A stretch of 64,000 nucleotides of DNA from Parvibaculum sp035325945 (GTDB taxonomy: Bacteria > Pseudomonadota > Alphaproteobacteria > Parvibaculales > Parvibaculaceae), in the NCBI RefSeq assembly GCF_035325945.1, contig NZ_DAOKYX010000009.1, positions 1 through 64,000 on the forward strand, read 5' to 3'. Positions 24,867 through 33,147 of the stretch are shown here, in pieces. Under the pieces are notes generated by a model that saw nothing but the letters and a program-made list of their open reading frames with translations, searched no databases and had not been told where the DNA came from. Numbering within the stretch: the stretch's first letter is position 1; every line of letters begins with the position of its first letter. Made by a program: the position numbers and the translations under genes.

Positions 24867-25643
24867 ATGACCACTGAACATTGCAAGGCAGAGCGGGACG
24901 GGCACCTGCTCGTCGTTACCATAAACCGTCCGGAGCGCATGAACGCGCTGCATCCGCCGGCGAATTTCGAACTGGCGAAGATTTTCGACGATTTCGCGGC
25001 CGATCCCGATCTTTGGGTGGCGATCATCACGGGCGCGGGCGACAGGGCCTTCAGCGCCGGAAACGACCTCAGATATCAGGCCGAAGGCAACAAGATCGAG
25101 GTTCCGCCCTCGGGCTTTGCCGGGCTGACGGCGCGTTACGATCTCAACAAGCCGGTCATCGCGGCGGTGAACGGCGTCGCCATGGGCGGCGGCTTCGAGA
25201 TCGCGCTTGCCTGCGACCTCATCATCGCCTCGGAGAACGCCGTTTTTGCGCTGCCCGAGCCGAAGGTCGGTCTGGCGGCGCTGGCGGGCGGGCTTCACCG
25301 ACTGCCGCGCCAGATCCCGCTCAAGCAGGCCATGGGCATGATCCTCACCGGACGGCAGGTGCCGGCGAAGGAAGGCAAGGAACTCGGCTTCGTGAACGAG
25401 GTTGTTCCGCAGACGGAACTTATGGCGGCGGCGAAGCGCTGGGCCGGGCTCATCATGGAGTGCTCGCCCATGTCGATCCGCGCGTCGAAGGAGTCCGTCT
25501 ATCAGGGCCTCGACGAGGCGAACCTTCAGGCCGCCGTCACGGGCAAGTATCCCTCCGTTGCGGCGCTCTTCCGCAGTGAAGACCTGATCGAGGGCCCGCG
25601 CGCCTTCGCCGAGAAGCGCAAGCCGCAGTGGAAGGGCCGCTGA
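24867..25643 (+). CDS. Enoyl-CoA hydratase (crotonase)
   Basis: A 258-residue crotonase with both catalytic glutamates visible: GGGFEIALACDL and LPEPKVGLAA. AFSAGNDLRYQ forms the CoA-binding/oxyanion loop and FAEKRKPQWKGR is the usual C-terminal helix. It is therefore the best candidate in the window for a true hydratase; the AGGLHRLPRQIPLKQAM stretch resembles carnitinyl-CoA dehydratase-like (CaiD) proteins. The ATG at 24867 follows GGGGAAG. It is transcribed divergently from the GYF gene. Confidence 0.87.
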   Translation: MTTEHCKAERDGHLLVVTINRPERMNALHPPANFELAKIFDDFAADPDLWVAIITGAGDRAFSAGNDLRYQAEGNKIEVPPSGFAGLTARYDLNKPVIAAVNGVAMGGGFEIALACDLIIASENAVFALPEPKVGLAALAGGLHRLPRQIPLKQAMGMILTGRQVPAKEGKELGFVNEVVPQTELMAAAKRWAGLIMECSPMSIRASKESVYQGLDEANLQAAVTGKYPSVAALFRSEDLIEGPRAFAEKRKPQWKGR

Positions 25644-25660
25644 GGGCAGAAAGTCGAATA

Positions 25661-25693
25661 CCGGTCCTGCCGTGTGGGGAGCGACAGGACCGG
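25661..25693. terminator. Hairpin between convergent genes
   Basis: CCGGTCCTG (25661-25669) pairs perfectly with CAGGACCGG (25685-25693). It lies between the convergent crotonase and BTLCP genes. The right arm sequence is repeated 17 bases later (CGACAGGACCGG twice). No T tract follows, so termination is probable rather than certain. Confidence 0.45.
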
Positions 25694-25757
25694 CCTCGAC
25701 AGGACCGGGCTCGGGGGGAGAACCCGGTCGGGGGTAATGGGCGGCGCGAACCGCCTT

Positions 25758-26585
25758 CTAAGCACTCGGCGGCGGCGCCGTTTTCTTTCCGCCATGCGGC
25801 GAGGCGGGGGCGCCGTTTTCGTCGGCGAGGCTCGGCCGCAGCGGGTTTGCGGTTTTCAGCGCCCGATTGCCGCCAGCGGGTTTTGCGGCGGCATAGGGCA
25901 GCGGCGAGCCGAGCGGCGGCACGCTTTCCCACGCCGCGACCTCGAAGCGCGAGGGATCGAGAGTGACCCAGATATAGGGGCGGCGCGTTGACTGGCGCTT
26001 CACCCATTTGTAGGGGGCCTCGTTCCAGGCGAGGATCGTCCGGATCTTGTTGTCGAGAATGTAATCGCCCTTGTCGGTGGCGATCGTCAGAACGGCGTGG
26101 CCGTCACCGTTGCGTTCGCGCACGACGGTCAGCAAGAGGCTCTCGGCCGGCCAGCCGCGCTCGATGAGCGTTCTGCGCTTGAGAAGGGCGAAATCCTCGC
26201 AGTCGCCACCGCGCGAATTGGGATAGGCCCAGTATTCGACGGCGCCGTAATTCTCGCTGTCTTCGATCTGCCTGACCTTGCGGTTCACATCGTCATTGAT
26301 GTCGTTCAGCTCCGCCCAGCGCGCGGGCGTAAGCCTGGCTTCGCGGGGGGCGTCCGTGCCCCCTTCGCATTCGGCCCTGTTGCGCAGGCAGAAGGCGACA
26401 TAGCCATAGGGCGGGCTGACCTGCTGGCCCGTGGGCATATGGGAGGCAGCCGTCTTCGCTGCGCCGCCAGGGCGCGTGCTTCCCGTATGTCCGATGCTGC
26501 CCGTCGATTGGCATCCCGCCAGCCAGAAGGCCGCGCCTGCCGCCGCCGCGAGCAAGAAAAGCCGTCTCACGTCCACCGCCCACAA
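25758..26585 (-). CDS. Bacterial transglutaminase-like cysteine peptidase (BTLCP, LapG type), predicted lipoprotein
   Basis: A 275-residue protein of the BTLCP family (peptidase C93), which includes LapG, the periplasmic peptidase that releases surface adhesins under c-di-GMP control. The Cys-His-Asp triad is visible: GGDCEDFALL (Cys129), GDGHAVL (His163) and YILDNK (Asp178). WLAGC (Cys25) is a lipobox, so the protein may be tethered to the outer membrane, which is not typical for LapG. A Pro/Ala-rich tail ends the protein. The start is uncertain: TTG at 26585, or GTG at 26576 or 26570. No LapD-like gene is nearby. Confidence 0.82.
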   Translation of the reverse strand: MWAVDVRRLFLLAAAAGAAFWLAGCQSTGSIGHTGSTRPGGAAKTAASHMPTGQQVSPPYGYVAFCLRNRAECEGGTDAPREARLTPARWAELNDINDDVNRKVRQIEDSENYGAVEYWAYPNSRGGDCEDFALLKRRTLIERGWPAESLLLTVVRERNGDGHAVLTIATDKGDYILDNKIRTILAWNEAPYKWVKRQSTRRPYIWVTLDPSRFEVAAWESVPPLGSPLPYAAAKPAGGNRALKTANPLRPSLADENGAPASPHGGKKTAPPPSA

Positions 26586-26828
26586 TCCTGTCGCAGCAAT
26601 GCTTCCGTGCTGCGGGGGAAAGATTGGCAGGGAGGAATTTTTTCGCGCTTAAGCCGGTCGGCCGGATTTTATGAAAATACGATGACCTTTTGATTCAAAT
26701 TTTGATTGAAGTTTATCGAAGGCCGCGCTGCTCCGTCGGCTTCGAAATTCCTCAATTCGAATCAATGAATTGCGGACATGCGTCCGCGCATATCCATCCT
26801 TGAGCGGACGAAATGCGGCAGGGAGGCG

Positions 26829-26865
26829 AAAACCGCGACGCCGGAAAATTTTTCAGGCGTCGCGG
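26829..26865 (-). terminator. Rho-independent terminator after the glycine-zipper gene
   Basis: A 10-base-pair stem, CCGCGACGCC with GGCGTCGCGG, encloses a 13-base loop and is followed by TTTT on the minus strand. It lies about 30 bases past the stop codon at 26897. The AT-rich stretch downstream (26640-26770) probably holds the BTLCP promoter. Confidence 0.75.
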
Positions 26866-26896
26866 GGTCGCGAGCGGGATGGTAGGCGCAAAGGCG

Positions 26897-27400
26897 TCAG
26901 CCGACGACCTTCCAGCTTCCGTCGGGCTGCCGGCAGGCCGTCCCATAGCCGCGTTCCTGCTTTCCGCCGACATAGATCGTCTGCTGGAATTCGCGGCAGT
27001 ACTGGCCGTTGTTCGAGTTGTAGCTGCGAACCGGCGTCACGTCGCCATAGGTGCCCGAATCGGGATTGCGCCAGCTCACGGGCTGGCCGGAATCGAGGCT
27101 GCGAACGGTGCTGTTGCCCAGATAGTTCTGGTCCTGGCAGGAGAGCTGGGTGGCGAGGTTGTTGCCGATGAGGCCGCCCGCCAGCGCGCCGCCAATGGTC
27201 GCCAGCGTCTTGCCCGAGCCGCCGCCGATCGTGGAGCCGAGAAGGCCGCCCACCACGGCGCCGCCGAGCCCGCCGAGTATGCCGTTTGTGCTCGTCTGGC
27301 TGCAATCGGCCCTGGCCGTGCCGGGCATTGCCGCGACACCCATGGCCAGAAGCAGGGCGAGGGGGAGAGCCTTCATCCGTGTGAGTCTCGGAAACCGCAT
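26897..27400 (-). CDS. Glycine-zipper outer-membrane-type protein (17 kDa surface antigen-like)
   Basis: A 167-residue exported protein. A signal peptide (about 1-30, ending GTARA) is followed by a glycine-zipper segment GGLGGAVVGGLLGSTIGGG and a second GGALAGGLIGNNLA, typical of rickettsial 17 kDa surface antigen relatives. The C-terminal part (about 80-167) is a small domain with VSWRNPDSGTYGDVTPV and YCREFQQTIYVGGKQERGYGTACRQPDG. The ATG at 27400 is preceded by GGAGGTTTGAC, a strong ribosome-binding site, so the upstream ATG at 27421 is rejected. Role: envelope structure, unknown in detail. Confidence 0.82.
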   Translation of the reverse strand: MRFPRLTRMKALPLALLLAMGVAAMPGTARADCSQTSTNGILGGLGGAVVGGLLGSTIGGGSGKTLATIGGALAGGLIGNNLATQLSCQDQNYLGNSTVRSLDSGQPVSWRNPDSGTYGDVTPVRSYNSNNGQYCREFQQTIYVGGKQERGYGTACRQPDGSWKVVG

Positions 27401-27485
27401 GTCAAACCTCCGGATATCCATCTGTCGCCCCCCAGCGCCTCGTGAACTCCAAGGTCCGCGATGAACCAGAAAATTCGGCCCCTCG

Positions 27486-28190
27486 TCAACTGGCAGCGCC
27501 GTCGAAGGTGCGCGAATCGTCGTCGAGCGTGTCCCGGATGAGCTTCACCGTGGCCGCGCGCTCCTTGAGCTTGGTGTTACGGAAAGCCGGCTGGGGGAGG
27601 CCGGCGAGTTCGCTGGCGCGGGCGAAGGCAACCTCGGCCAGAGTGCCGGAAGGGGCCGTCTGGTCGAGATAGCCGACCTGCACCGCTTCGACGGGATTGT
27701 AGACCCGCGCCTGCGTCACCGCCGTCGTGAAGTGATTGCGAGCAAGGCGGTCGCGCGCAAGCTCGATGCCGAAGATCGGCAAGGTCATGTGGATGGCGAC
27801 TTCCGGCAGGCCGATCTTGAAATCGCCCTCGGCGCCGATGCGAAGATCCGCCGACAGAAGCAGAAGGCCGCCCGCGGCCAGGGCGTGGCCCGTGCAGCCG
27901 ATGACGATGGGCAGGGGGTGCGTGTAGAGCTTGAGGAGCAGGTTCGCGCCCGCCGTCACCAGCGGTGTCACATGCTCCCGGCCGGATGCCATGACCTTGA
28001 GGTCGAAACCCGCGCAGAAGCGGTTTTCGCGCCCGAGCAGGAGAACGGCGCGGGCTTCCCTTTCCGCGCGGTCGAGCGCGGCGCCGATCGCGTCGATCAT
28101 CGGATGGCCGAGCGCATTGGCGCGGCCGTCATCCATGGTGAGGACGGCAACATTCTCGCGCAGTTCGTACTTCAGTATCTGGTCGCCCAT
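27486..28190 (-). CDS. Crotonase-family protein, short form
   Basis: A 234-residue crotonase, shorter than the usual 255-265 because the C-terminal trimerisation helix is abbreviated. FCAGFDLKVM and GHALAAGGLLLLSADL form the acyl-CoA site. The first catalytic glutamate is replaced (AGGLL), while the second is kept in IGLPEVAI, a pattern more usual in delta-isomerases than in hydratases. The start MGDQILKYELRENV is typical. It lies about 60 bases downstream of nothing on its strand and probably has its own promoter. Confidence 0.82.
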   Translation of the reverse strand: MGDQILKYELRENVAVLTMDDGRANALGHPMIDAIGAALDRAEREARAVLLLGRENRFCAGFDLKVMASGREHVTPLVTAGANLLLKLYTHPLPIVIGCTGHALAAGGLLLLSADLRIGAEGDFKIGLPEVAIHMTLPIFGIELARDRLARNHFTTAVTQARVYNPVEAVQVGYLDQTAPSGTLAEVAFARASELAGLPQPAFRNTKLKERAATVKLIRDTLDDDSRTFDGAAS

Positions 28191-28250
28191 GGCCCCGCTC
28201 CGGTCTGACTCGCGTTTGGAATCGCAGTCTAGACGGTGCGGAATTCGGTG

Positions 28251-28850
28251 TCAGCCGAAGGGGCGGGAGATGGCGCTCACACGCTCGGGCATGTCGGTGA
28301 ATTCGATCGCGATGCCCTCGACCGTGTGCCGGACGATACGGCCGTTCATGCGCCCGATCGAGACGCTCATGCCGATAGGGGCGCGCAGCTCGGTCGCGAC
28401 ATTGGCGCCGCCGAGCGACATGTCGACGATACGGCAGGGGGCCGACCGCCCGTCGCTCAGGGTGAGGACGGAACCTTCCTCGATCCCGGCGTCCTGCGGC
28501 GCATAGCGCGGGAAAATGCGGCGGCGTTCGGCGGCGGCCTGTTCTCCGCCCTTGGCATAGAGGGCGAGGCGCTCGGCCACGCGGTCGCGGCGCGGGCCGG
28601 TCAGGGCCGTCTCGATGGCGAAGCCATCGTCGAAGTGACGGACGACCGGGCCCTCGAAGCGGCCGAAATCGTCGAGATAGATGATGAGGTGCGAGCCCAG
28701 CGGTACCTCGACCTCGGAAATGAGCGCGATACCCGCAAGCGACATGTCGCGGATCGAGCAGGCATGCTCGGCCCCATCGGGCGCCAGGAAACGCCCTTTC
28801 ACACTCACCGGAACGCGCGGATAGCGCCGACGTTCGTGTTGGTCGCTCAT
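28251..28850 (-). CDS. Tandem PilZ domain protein
   Basis: A 199-residue protein with two successive PilZ domains, each a c-di-GMP receptor module. Domain one has ERRRYPRVPV (near 6-15) and DMSLAGI (35-41); domain two has ERRRIFPRYAP (near 108-118) and DMSLGGA (142-148). Both therefore keep the arginine-rich ligand motif and the DxSxxG motif. No output domain is attached, so it probably works through a partner protein. It is cytoplasmic by appearance. It lies divergent from the GMC oxidoreductase gene, in a window that also has another PilZ protein and a LapG-type peptidase. Confidence 0.82.
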   Translation of the reverse strand: MSDQHERRRYPRVPVSVKGRFLAPDGAEHACSIRDMSLAGIALISEVEVPLGSHLIIYLDDFGRFEGPVVRHFDDGFAIETALTGPRRDRVAERLALYAKGGEQAAAERRRIFPRYAPQDAGIEEGSVLTLSDGRSAPCRIVDMSLGGANVATELRAPIGMSVSIGRMNGRIVRHTVEGIAIEFTDMPERVSAISRPFG

Positions 28851-29157
28851 GTCTTCTTCGCTCAGCCTTCCGCGCCAATGGTGAAATAGGGCGCTTGCGA
28901 TTATGAAGAATAGGGGGGCAGGGTTAACGAAAATTTATCGCAGACGCCCGATTGGGGGCAGATTTTCTTGCAATTGCTGCGATTTGGCGGCTTCGAGCAA
29001 AATTGACGCTTGCGTCAGCTTTCATGATTGCTGACTATTCACCGAAAATCAGACCATCGAGGGCAAGGCGGGCGCCAGGCGGATGTCTTGGAACGGATGG
29101 GCGCCAGCACACGCCTCCTCGACGGCTCGAACAATCAGGAAGCAGCCGGGAAACATC
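28851..29157. other. Divergent promoter region (PilZ / GMC oxidoreductase)
   Basis: A 307-base region without a gene. It includes an AT-richer block near 28925-28945 (GTTAACGAAAATTTATCG) and GACGCTTGCGTC, a short palindrome near 29003-29015. No specific operator can be named. Confidence 0.35.
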
Positions 29158-30801
29158 ATGAGTGATTTCGACTATATCATCATCGGAGCGGGCAGCGCGG
29201 GCTGCGTCCTTGCGAATCGCCTTTCCGAGGATCCGCAGAACAAGGTTCTGCTGCTCGAAGCGGGCGCGAAGGACTCGAACTTCCTCATTCATATGCCCGC
29301 CGGCGTCGGCAAGCTCATCGGTACCGAACTGGTCAACTGGTACTATTATACTGAAGGCCAGCCGCATCTGAACAACCGCAAGCTCTTCTGGCCGCGCGGC
29401 AAGGTGCTGGGCGGCTCATCCTCCATCAATGGCATGATCTACATTCGCGGCCATGCGCGCGATTACGATCTCTGGCGCCAGCTCGGCCTCGAAGGCTGGG
29501 GTTTCGCCGACGTTCTTCCCTATTTCCGCCGCTCCGAGGGCAACGAGAACGGCGACAGCGCCTTCCATGGCGGCGACGGCCCGCTCGGCGTCAGCAATGC
29601 GCGCAAGACCAATGTGCTCTTCGATGCCTTCGTCGAGGCAGGAAAGCAGGCTGGACATCCTTATACGGATGACTTCAACGGCCCGCAGCAGGAGGGCGTC
29701 GGCCCCTATCAGCTCACGATCAAGGACGGCAAGCGTTGCAGCGCGGCTGTCGGCTATCTCGTGCCCGCGCTCAAGCGGCCGAACCTCAAGGTCGAGGTCA
29801 AGGCGCTCACCTCGCGCATCCTGTTCGATGGCAAGAAAGCCGTCGGCGTCGAATATGTTCAGGACGGGCAGCGCAAGACGGTGAAGGCCGCCCGCGAGGT
29901 CATTCTGTCGGGCGGCGCGGTCAACACGCCGCAGGTGCTGATGCTCTCCGGCATCGGCGCGGCCGACACGCTGCAGAAGTTCGGCATCGATGTCGTGGCC
30001 AATCTGCCGGGCGTCGGCCAGAACCTTCAGGACCATCTCGACTGCACGGTCATCGCGGAGTGCAAGCAGCCCATCACGCTGCACAGCCAGATGAACCCGT
30101 TCCGCCAGATCCTGACGGGCATGCAGTACACTTTCTTCAAGAGCGGCCTTGCGACATCGAACGGTCTGGAATCGGGCGCCTTCCTCAAGACGCGGCCGGA
30201 ACTCGAAATCCCGGACATCCAGCTCCACTTCGTGGCGGCGATGATGCGCGATCATGCGCGCCTCAAGTCCGATCGTCACGGCTTCACCGTCCATGTCTGC
30301 CAGCTTCGTCCGGAGAGCCGCGGCTATGTGTCGATCAAATCGACCGATCCGGCCGATCATGCGCTCATTCAGCCGAACTACCTCGCCGCCGAGACCGACC
30401 GCCGCGTGATGCGCGACGGCGTGCGCATGGTGCGCAATATTCTCGCGCAGCGGGCGATGGACCCCTATCGCGGGCCGGAGTTCTGGCCGGGCGCGGACAA
30501 GCAGAGCGATGAGGAAATCGACGCCTGGGTCCGCGAGACGGCGGAGACGATCTATCACCCGGTCGGCACGGCCAAGATGGGCAACGATCCGATGGCGGTT
30601 GTCGATGCCAAGTGCCGCGTCCACGGCATCGAAGGCCTGCGCGTCGTCGATGCGTCGGTAATGCCGACCCTTGTCGGCGGCAACACCAACGCGCCGACCA
30701 TCATGATCGCCGAGAAGATTTCGGACGACATTCTCGGCCGCGCGATGCTTGCGCCCGAAAATGTGACGATTGCGGAAGATCGTCGGGGCGCGGCCGCCTG
30801 A
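29158..30801 (+). CDS. GMC-family oxidoreductase (alcohol/choline dehydrogenase-like)
   Basis: A 547-residue FAD-dependent GMC oxidoreductase, related to AlkJ-type alcohol dehydrogenases and choline dehydrogenase. The FAD motif IIIGAGSAGCVLANRLSE (7-24) and the ADP-binding LLLEAG follow the start. Both GMC signatures are recognisable (RGKVLGGSSSINGMIYIRG near 82-100; SGGAVNTPQVLMLSGIG). The active-site His is in TIYHPVGTAKMG and the Asn in GGNTNAPTIMIAEK. No signal peptide, so cytoplasmic or membrane-peripheral. It would oxidise a primary alcohol to an aldehyde. A terminator follows directly. Confidence 0.9.
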   Translation: MSDFDYIIIGAGSAGCVLANRLSEDPQNKVLLLEAGAKDSNFLIHMPAGVGKLIGTELVNWYYYTEGQPHLNNRKLFWPRGKVLGGSSSINGMIYIRGHARDYDLWRQLGLEGWGFADVLPYFRRSEGNENGDSAFHGGDGPLGVSNARKTNVLFDAFVEAGKQAGHPYTDDFNGPQQEGVGPYQLTIKDGKRCSAAVGYLVPALKRPNLKVEVKALTSRILFDGKKAVGVEYVQDGQRKTVKAAREVILSGGAVNTPQVLMLSGIGAADTLQKFGIDVVANLPGVGQNLQDHLDCTVIAECKQPITLHSQMNPFRQILTGMQYTFFKSGLATSNGLESGAFLKTRPELEIPDIQLHFVAAMMRDHARLKSDRHGFTVHVCQLRPESRGYVSIKSTDPADHALIQPNYLAAETDRRVMRDGVRMVRNILAQRAMDPYRGPEFWPGADKQSDEEIDAWVRETAETIYHPVGTAKMGNDPMAVVDAKCRVHGIEGLRVVDASVMPTLVGGNTNAPTIMIAEKISDDILGRAMLAPENVTIAEDRRGAAA

Positions 30802-30826
30802 GCCGCCTCGACCCATACGAATGAAG

Positions 30827-30863
30827 AAGGCCGGCGAGGGGGAAACCCGTCGCCGGCCTTTTC
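30827..30863 (+). terminator. Rho-independent terminator after the GMC gene
   Basis: AAGGCCGGCGA pairs perfectly with TCGCCGGCCTT around a 12-base loop, followed by TTTTCGTTTC. It lies 25 bases after the GMC stop codon and before the convergent PAS gene. Confidence 0.85.
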
Positions 30864-30882
30864 GTTTCGGACTTGCCCGGTT

Positions 30883-31548
30883 CTATTTGCGCTCGTCGCC
30901 CGTCTGGACCACCTTGACGAGGCGCAGATAGGTCCGCTCGCCCCGCAGCGGCGGGCGCTGATGCGCGAAATTCCCGATGGGGTTCGAAATCACCGGCGGC
31001 TTTTCGCGCACGATGCGGCGGGCTGTTTCGATGGCGCGCTCGCGGCGGGGCATGCGTTCCGGATCGACGATCTGCATGCGGTCGATCCACTGCCGGGCGA
31101 AGAGGCGCTCGCCGATCCACGCGAACTGATCGACCGGCACGGCGGCGCCTAGGACGCGCGTGATGGCGCCATTGTCCTGCGCGAGCGGCAGCAGGATCAT
31201 CTCGAAGGTCGCCTCGCGGTGGTCGTTGGTGGTGGCGGTATATTCGACGATGGCGGCGCTCGCATTGCGCGTGACGGCGTGGAGCGCGTCTCTCAGGCTT
31301 TCATGGCATTCGTCCTGCCACATGGAGAGGATGTTGTGGCCGCGAAACTCCATGCCATAGACGCTGCAAAGGCCGGTGCCCGCGAGGCGGAAGGAGAAGG
31401 CATCGCCGCTCTGCCGCTCGAGGATGAAGACATAGGGCAACACGCGCCTGATCGCGCCCGGCTCGATCTCGCTGCGCAAGGGAGCGGGACGGCCCGCGCG
31501 AATGGTGTTCCAGTAGTCGAACAGTGCCTGAATGGTCTTGTGTTTCAT
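30883..31548 (-). CDS. PAS_5 domain protein
   Basis: A 221-residue protein whose first 150 residues match the PAS_5 pattern common in alphaproteobacteria: DYWNTIRAGRPAPLRSEIEPGAIRR, LPYVFILE, FSFRLAGTGLCSVYG, then LLPLAQDNGAITRVLGAAVP. It carries no output domain; the C-terminal 60 residues are basic (RMPRRERAIETARRIV). Family members are candidate sensors or small regulators, function not settled. It is convergent with the GMC gene. Confidence 0.8.
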   Translation of the reverse strand: MKHKTIQALFDYWNTIRAGRPAPLRSEIEPGAIRRVLPYVFILERQSGDAFSFRLAGTGLCSVYGMEFRGHNILSMWQDECHESLRDALHAVTRNASAAIVEYTATTNDHREATFEMILLPLAQDNGAITRVLGAAVPVDQFAWIGERLFARQWIDRMQIVDPERMPRRERAIETARRIVREKPPVISNPIGNFAHQRPPLRGERTYLRLVKVVQTGDERK

Positions 31549-32001
31549 TCTCTTCGTCCCCTGCCGCGCGGTTTCTCGCCCGGCGGGGTCTCCCCCTCAT
31601 CCCTGGCGGCGCGAGCCGCAGGGATTGCCCCCTTGCGAGAATGCTAACTCAATCGAAGCCTGCCGTCCCGTTTTGGGTCGGCCTTGTGATCTGTCCCTCT
31701 GAGGGCCTTGCGTTCCGCCGCGATACAGCTTCCGCGTGGCAATCAGCCGACATGGGGCAGCACAGCAGAAAGCGTGCCATGCATCGGCGGCCTCCGGTCG
31801 AGGGCATCGGAGGGAGCGGCGAGGGATTTTGGCAAATGATGCCTGCTTCAAGGGGTTAGTGCGTTCCCGCGCTTGCGGTTTCGTCCGTGTGCGGTTCCGG
31901 CCCGTCGATGCGGTGTCGTTGCGGCATGGCTTTCGCATTCATGGGGCATGCGCGCCCTAGCGGCGCATGAGAACGTGCCCTTGCGGGCCAGGAGTGCAAG
32001 G
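31549..32001. other. Intergenic region upstream of the Asn/Thr-repeat protein
   Basis: This 453-base region between divergent genes has no convincing gene: the open frames in it lack ribosome-binding sites and look like random high-GC frames. It should hold the promoters for both neighbours, but no clear hexamers can be picked out. Confidence 0.35.
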
Positions 32002-32967
32002 ATGAAACAATCGACCCCCTTCTTCGCGACGGTCGCCCTGGCGTTCGTCATGAGCGTCGGCTTCTACGGGCTCACGGGAGCCGCGCCGGCGCAGGCTTGC
32101 GGCGGGGGCTGCGAGACGCCGCCTCCGCCTCCGCCGCCCGAGGATTGCGGCTGCGATGATGGTGGCGGCGGGCATCATGGCGGTGGGCACGGTGGCGGCA
32201 CCGTCATCAACAAGAACCACAACGAGAATTACAACAAGAACTACAACAAGAACACGAACACCAATACGAACACGAATACCAACATCAATACGAACACCAA
32301 TAACGTGAACGTGACGGTGAATACGGGCGTCAATCTCAGCGCCTCCGCCATCGCCAATGCGAACGCCAATTCCAATGCCAACCTTGCCGCCGGTGTCGCG
32401 GCGCGGGCTTCGGGCGCCGGGCGCGGCGGGTCGGGCGGCAGCGGCTTCGGCATCGGCAATGGCAACGGTTCGGGTGGTGGCGGCGGCAGCTACTATGTGG
32501 CCGCGCCGCAGGCGACGCCGATGGGAAGCCTCGATGTGGTCGTTCGCGGCGCGCTCGCGATGAAGCCGGTGAAGGGCGTCTGCGTGAGCGCGAAGGGCCT
32601 CGAGGAAGCGGCGCGCTTCAGCACGCCGATGCGCGAGATCGGCGCGACGGACGATGTCGAGGTGTTCCACTGCGTTGCGGGCGACATGCTCGTCACGACC
32701 ATCGGCCGGATGGCCGGCGCCGAGGGCCAGAAGGTTCTGGATTACACGGGCGGCTATGTCATCGAATGCCGCGAGGGCGAGGCGCTGCGGCATGGATCGA
32801 ACGGCATGCTCGCCTGCGCACCGCGTCAGGGCGGGGCGAGCGTCGCCGATATGGCAGGCAATGGCAGGCAGGGCGTCGCGGAAGTCATGATCCGCAAGGC
32901 CGACCGGGGCGAGCAGGTCGTCAGCACCAATGGCGGCGCCTGGTTCAGCGGTGGCGTCGGCTACTGA
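32002..32967 (+). CDS. Exported Asn/Thr-repeat protein
   Basis: A 321-residue exported protein of unknown function. The ATG follows AGGAG by seven bases. A signal peptide (about 1-32) ends AQAC, so either signal peptidase I or a lipid-attached cysteine is possible. Then come a Pro run (40-46), a His/Gly stretch (52-66), an Asn/Lys/Thr tract of NTNTNTN type (70-111), an Asn/Ala stretch to about 130, and Gly/Ser-rich linkers. The C-terminal domain (about 174-321) has four cysteines (GVCVSA, FHCVAG, IECREG, LACAPR). Asn-rich repeats recall amyloid or adhesin proteins; a CsgG/HfaB-like gene is 2.5 kb away. Confidence 0.7.
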   Translation: MKQSTPFFATVALAFVMSVGFYGLTGAAPAQACGGGCETPPPPPPPEDCGCDDGGGGHHGGGHGGGTVINKNHNENYNKNYNKNTNTNTNTNTNINTNTNNVNVTVNTGVNLSASAIANANANSNANLAAGVAARASGAGRGGSGGSGFGIGNGNGSGGGGGSYYVAAPQATPMGSLDVVVRGALAMKPVKGVCVSAKGLEEAARFSTPMREIGATDDVEVFHCVAGDMLVTTIGRMAGAEGQKVLDYTGGYVIECREGEALRHGSNGMLACAPRQGGASVADMAGNGRQGVAEVMIRKADRGEQVVSTNGGAWFSGGVGY

Positions 32968-32995
32968 TCGCATCCGCATTGCATGCGTTACATGG

Positions 32996-33022
32996 CGGGG
33001 AGAGCAATGCTCTCCCCGTTTT
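32996..33022 (+). terminator. Rho-independent terminator after the repeat protein
   Basis: CGGGGAGAGC (32996-33005) pairs perfectly with GCTCTCCCCG (33009-33018) around a three-base loop, followed by TTTT. It lies about 30 bases past the stop codon. Confidence 0.85.
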
Positions 33023-33147
33023 CATGTCACAGGGATGGCAAGGGCGTGGTGTGTCGGCCGGGTCACAGGCGCGCGGCCGATCGCGCCCCTTCGGACATAA
33101 TCCCTCTCCATCTATTGACGGGCTTCGGAGCGGGGCGTAACCATCGC

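Noticed and set aside
31597..31938. A 113-codon minus-strand frame in the gap before the Asn/Thr-repeat gene
   Set aside because: No ribosome-binding site; the product is Arg/Lys/Gln-rich without a fold-like pattern; overlapping frames on the other strand are equally long.
32209..32355. The AAC/ACC/AAT-rich stretch as a CRISPR or DNA satellite array
   Set aside because: The repeat is codon-level and degenerate inside a signal-peptide-bearing gene with a good ribosome-binding site; there are no unique spacers.
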